From the NCBI GenBank assembly GCA_014379705.1, contig JACMLI010000279.1:1-7539 (forward strand): a stretch of 7,539 nt of DNA. The letters run 5' to 3'. Shown piece after piece: positions 5,616 through 7,539 of this stretch. The position numbers were made by a program, and so were the translations under genes. The DNA comes from Gemmatimonadaceae bacterium. Lineage in GTDB: Bacteria > Gemmatimonadota > Gemmatimonadetes > Gemmatimonadales > Gemmatimonadaceae. Below the pieces are notes generated by a model that had not been told where the DNA came from, did no database searches, and saw only the letters and a program-made list of their open reading frames with translations. Position 1 is the stretch's first letter, and each line of letters opens with the position of its first letter.

Positions 5616-6731
5616 TCAGGCGAAGTCGGTGCGGGCCTGCGCGACGAGGTCACGCATGTCCATGCTCCCGCTTGCGCCATTGTCGGTGCCGTTCTCCCAG
5701 GACTGCACGGCGACCACCCGAGGGCCCACGTCACCCGCCCACCAGCCGAACACGGGCCCTCCCGACTGGCCGGGAAAGACATCGGCGCGGTGCAGGATCT
5801 CCTGCGCATCGGCGTCGGTGCCGTCCACCGTGAAGCCGCCCTGGAAGGTCGGGCGCTGCCCGCTGTTCAGGTCACTGGGATAGCCGATGTGCGACCACGC
5901 CGCAAGGCTGTCCCAGTCGTCGTTGTAGCCACGCGCCCCCATCCAGCCGGTCTGCTCACCCATGCGTCGGTCGAGCACCACGACCGCATAGTCGAAGAGC
6001 CCTTCGTTGCCGCTGATGAACCCGTCGCCATCCTCCTGGACGTACCAGTAGATGTGCGAGCCGTACGCTTCCCCAAACGGTCCTGTGCCGTCGAAGTAGG
6101 AGGGCGTGAAGCGGACCAAGTCCGCGGCGAAGCCCGCGGGCGCCGACCAGTCGATCACGTGGCTGACGGTGAGCAGATGCCGCGGCCCGATCATCACTCC
6201 GCTCCCGGCGCCCCGGTTCGTCTCGACGAGTCCCGTCGTGCACCACGGATACGCGGTGTCCTGGAAGACCATCCGCTGGTCCGGGTTGAACACGGTCGTC
6301 GGCACCTTGCGACCCCGCGTGAACTCGCGATGGATGCGCGTGAAGCGCTCGGCCTTGAGCGCCGGCCGGAGGTTCACGGCCAGGTGATCGGGCACGTGCG
6401 CGGTGAGGTATCGGGCGAGACTGGATTCCGGCGCCCTGCGGCGCCCGATCTTCACGGCCTCCCCGCGGATCGGTGGCGGGCTCGCGCGCTGGTCAACGCG
6501 CACGCCGTTCACCTCGACGATCACGCGATAGTCTTCGCCCGTGCTCCCGGGACGCTCGACGCGCTCGACGCGGGTCCTGACGACGGGGGGCTTCTTGCCA
6601 CCTCGGACGAAGATGCTGTCCTGCGTGGTGATCGTCGCATCCGGCTTGCCGGCTCGTTGCTTGATCGTGCGCGACAGGCGGGCGGTCGGGATCGGGCGCT
6701 CGGTGCGTTCTGGCTTGCGCGACTTGCTCAT
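5616..6731 (-). CDS. Trypsin/V8-like serine endopeptidase
   Basis: This 371-residue protein has a chymotrypsin-fold (S1, glutamyl-endopeptidase-like) catalytic domain from about residue 144 to the end. The triad is complete: H191 in LLTVSHVID, D247 in LFDYAVVVLD, and S323 in PGQSGGPVF. The segment VFNPDQRMVFQDTAYPW (147-163) resembles the start of V8-like mature enzymes. The preceding 140 residues would then be a pro-region, strongly basic at the start (MSKSRKPERTERP, then GGKKPPVVRTRVERVER). I see no hydrophobic signal peptide or Tat motif, which is odd for a family that is usually secreted. The protein may be intracellular, leave by another route, or have a misjudged start. The chosen ATG at 6731 has GAGG (6737-6740) five bases upstream, which supports it. 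The gene converges on the LanC-like gene with 26 bases between stops and no obvious terminator hairpin with a T-run. Cleavage specificity is not predictable here. Confidence 0.9.
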   Translation of the reverse strand: MSKSRKPERTERPIPTARLSRTIKQRAGKPDATITTQDSIFVRGGKKPPVVRTRVERVERPGSTGEDYRVIVEVNGVRVDQRASPPPIRGEAVKIGRRRAPESSLARYLTAHVPDHLAVNLRPALKAERFTRIHREFTRGRKVPTTVFNPDQRMVFQDTAYPWCTTGLVETNRGAGSGVMIGPRHLLTVSHVIDWSAPAGFAADLVRFTPSYFDGTGPFGEAYGSHIYWYVQEDGDGFISGNEGLFDYAVVVLDRRMGEQTGWMGARGYNDDWDSLAAWSHIGYPSDLNSGQRPTFQGGFTVDGTDADAQEILHRADVFPGQSGGPVFGWWAGDVGPRVVAVQSWENGTDNGASGSMDMRDLVAQARTDFA

Positions 6732-6949
6732 GATGGCCTCGGCAAATGGTCGGTCGGAGGGCGACGGAACCTCTCACCGGGCACGATGCGGGAGGCACCC
6801 GGGCGTGTACACTCGTGCAACCCCGTGTCTCCGGAGGCATCAGGTCGCGGGCCCGGCACCCGGGTGCGATCACTAGATTCCCGCCACCTGCACCGGGATC
6901 GCGATGGACCACGGTGACCCCCGCCCGACCTCCCCCTCCTTTCCGGTTC
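6732..6949. other. Divergent intergenic region with small palindromes
   Basis: These 218 bases separate the protease start from the decarboxylase start, so promoters for both should lie here. It holds the perfect palindromes CACCCGGGTG (6857-6866) and GTGTACAC (6805-6812), and a 10-base direct repeat GGCACCCGGG at 6794-6803 and 6855-6864. A -10-like TAGATT stands at 6874-6879, upstream of the decarboxylase, without a convincing -35 partner. I see no credible small gene in it. Any operator role is a guess. Confidence 0.35.
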
Positions 6950-7539
6950 ATGCCACAGCTTCATCCCCTGGAGCTCTCCGGCGACGCCATGCGGGCGTTA
7001 GGCGCGCAGGTCATGGAAGTCGCCGTGCGCCACTTCGAGACGCTGCGCGACATGCCCGTCTCCACCCGCATGCTCTCCCGCGCGGACACCGAGGCGCTGC
7101 TCCGCACGCCGATCCCGCACACCGGCGAGGACCCCGCGACGCTGGTGCAACTCCTCGTCGACCAGGTCTTCGGGCCCCCGCTCCACAGCGACCACCCGCG
7201 CTTCTACGCCTTCGTGCCCAGTCCCACGAACTTCGTGAGCGTCGCGGCCGACCTGTTGGCCAGCGCGCACAACGTGTTCATGGGCCACTGGATGGCCTCG
7301 TCCACCGCGTCGCAACTCGAGCTCATCGTCCTCGACTGGCTCAAGGAACTCTGCGGCCTTCCTGCCCATGGCGGCGGCATCATGGTGAGTGGCGGGTCGA
7401 TGGCCAACCTCTGCGCCGTCGCCACCGCGCGTGAGGCGATCCTGGGTGGGCCCGACGAGCGCGGCACGCTGTATTGCTCTGACCAGACGCACTCCTCGCT
7501 CGCCAAGGGGGTGCGCCTCATCGGCTTTCGTCGCGAACA
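6950..7539 (+). CDS. Group II pyridoxal-phosphate-dependent decarboxylase (aromatic-L-amino-acid decarboxylase type), 5' part
   Basis: The frame is open from the ATG at 6950 to the right edge (196 codons), so the PLP-lysine region and C-terminus are missing. Family motifs are clear: HPRFYAFVPSP (residues 82-92), ending in a substrate-pocket-like segment; SASQLE-type 'STASQLELIVLDWL' (118-131); SGGSMANL (147-154), which binds the cofactor phosphate in relatives; and SDQTHSS (177-183), whose H181 matches the histidine that stacks on the PLP ring in DOPA decarboxylase. These enzymes remove CO2 from amino acids such as tyrosine, DOPA, tryptophan or glutamate. The aromatic branch is suggested by the 'HPRF..F' and 'DQTHSS' wording, but the substrate is not fixed. 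Neither the ATG at 6950 nor the in-frame GTG at 6914, which would add 12 residues, has a good ribosome binding site, so the exact start is uncertain. Cytosolic. It is divergent from the protease. Confidence 0.9.
   Translation, partial: MPQLHPLELSGDAMRALGAQVMEVAVRHFETLRDMPVSTRMLSRADTEALLRTPIPHTGEDPATLVQLLVDQVFGPPLHSDHPRFYAFVPSPTNFVSVAADLLASAHNVFMGHWMASSTASQLELIVLDWLKELCGLPAHGGGIMVSGGSMANLCAVATAREAILGGPDERGTLYCSDQTHSSLAKGVRLIGFRRE

Noticed and set aside
5430..6917. Open plus-strand frame of 495 codons
   Set aside because: The longest frame after the ATPase, but it overlaps the end of the LanC-like gene and runs antisense to the whole serine protease with its complete triad. Its product has no recognisable motif.

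Overview
The window is about two-thirds G+C and densely coded, with short intergenic gaps and no RNA gene, CRISPR array, insertion sequence or other mobile element that I can see. It looks like ordinary chromosome from a Gram-negative, diderm bacterium: there is a TonB-type energy transducer, a secreted protein with a carboxypeptidase-regulatory-like fold, and a Tat-exported enzyme. The style of the secreted protein, the signal-peptide ending and the recurring CGTTAGG word together suggest Gemmatimonadota. That placement is inference from remembered family flavour, not a database result.

Layout from left to right. (1) 1-783, minus: 5' part of an exported protein with a CarboxypepD_reg-like domain, cut by the window edge. 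(2) 855-1553, plus: divergently transcribed TonB-family protein. (3) A minus-strand cluster that probably reads from 4090 down to 1576: a 115-residue PQQ-repeat mini-protein, a HerA/FtsK-like ATPase of the DUF853 (YjgR) family, and a Nudix hydrolase whose ATG overlaps the ATPase stop codon (ATGA). (4) 4192-5589, plus: a Tat-signal-bearing LanC-like protein with seven glycine-rich toroid motifs and a Cys-Cys-Gly zinc motif in place of Cys-His-Gly. (5) 5616-6731, minus: a trypsin/V8-like serine endopeptidase with a complete His-Asp-Ser triad, convergent with the LanC-like gene. (6) 6950 to the right edge, plus: N-terminal part of a group II pyridoxal-phosphate decarboxylase of the aromatic-amino-acid-decarboxylase type.

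How the genes may work together. The first two genes face away from each other and both belong to the cell envelope. The PQQ/DUF853/Nudix cluster looks like one transcription unit, with translational coupling between the last two genes. The LanC-like gene stands alone, with no dehydratase and no precursor peptide nearby. It is therefore more likely a stand-alone exported enzyme than part of a lanthipeptide cluster, and it is the most interesting item here. The second most interesting signal is a 6-7 base word, (C)GTTAGG, which accounts for nearly half of all TTA/TAA trinucleotides in the window and for three of the four TTA leucine codons.
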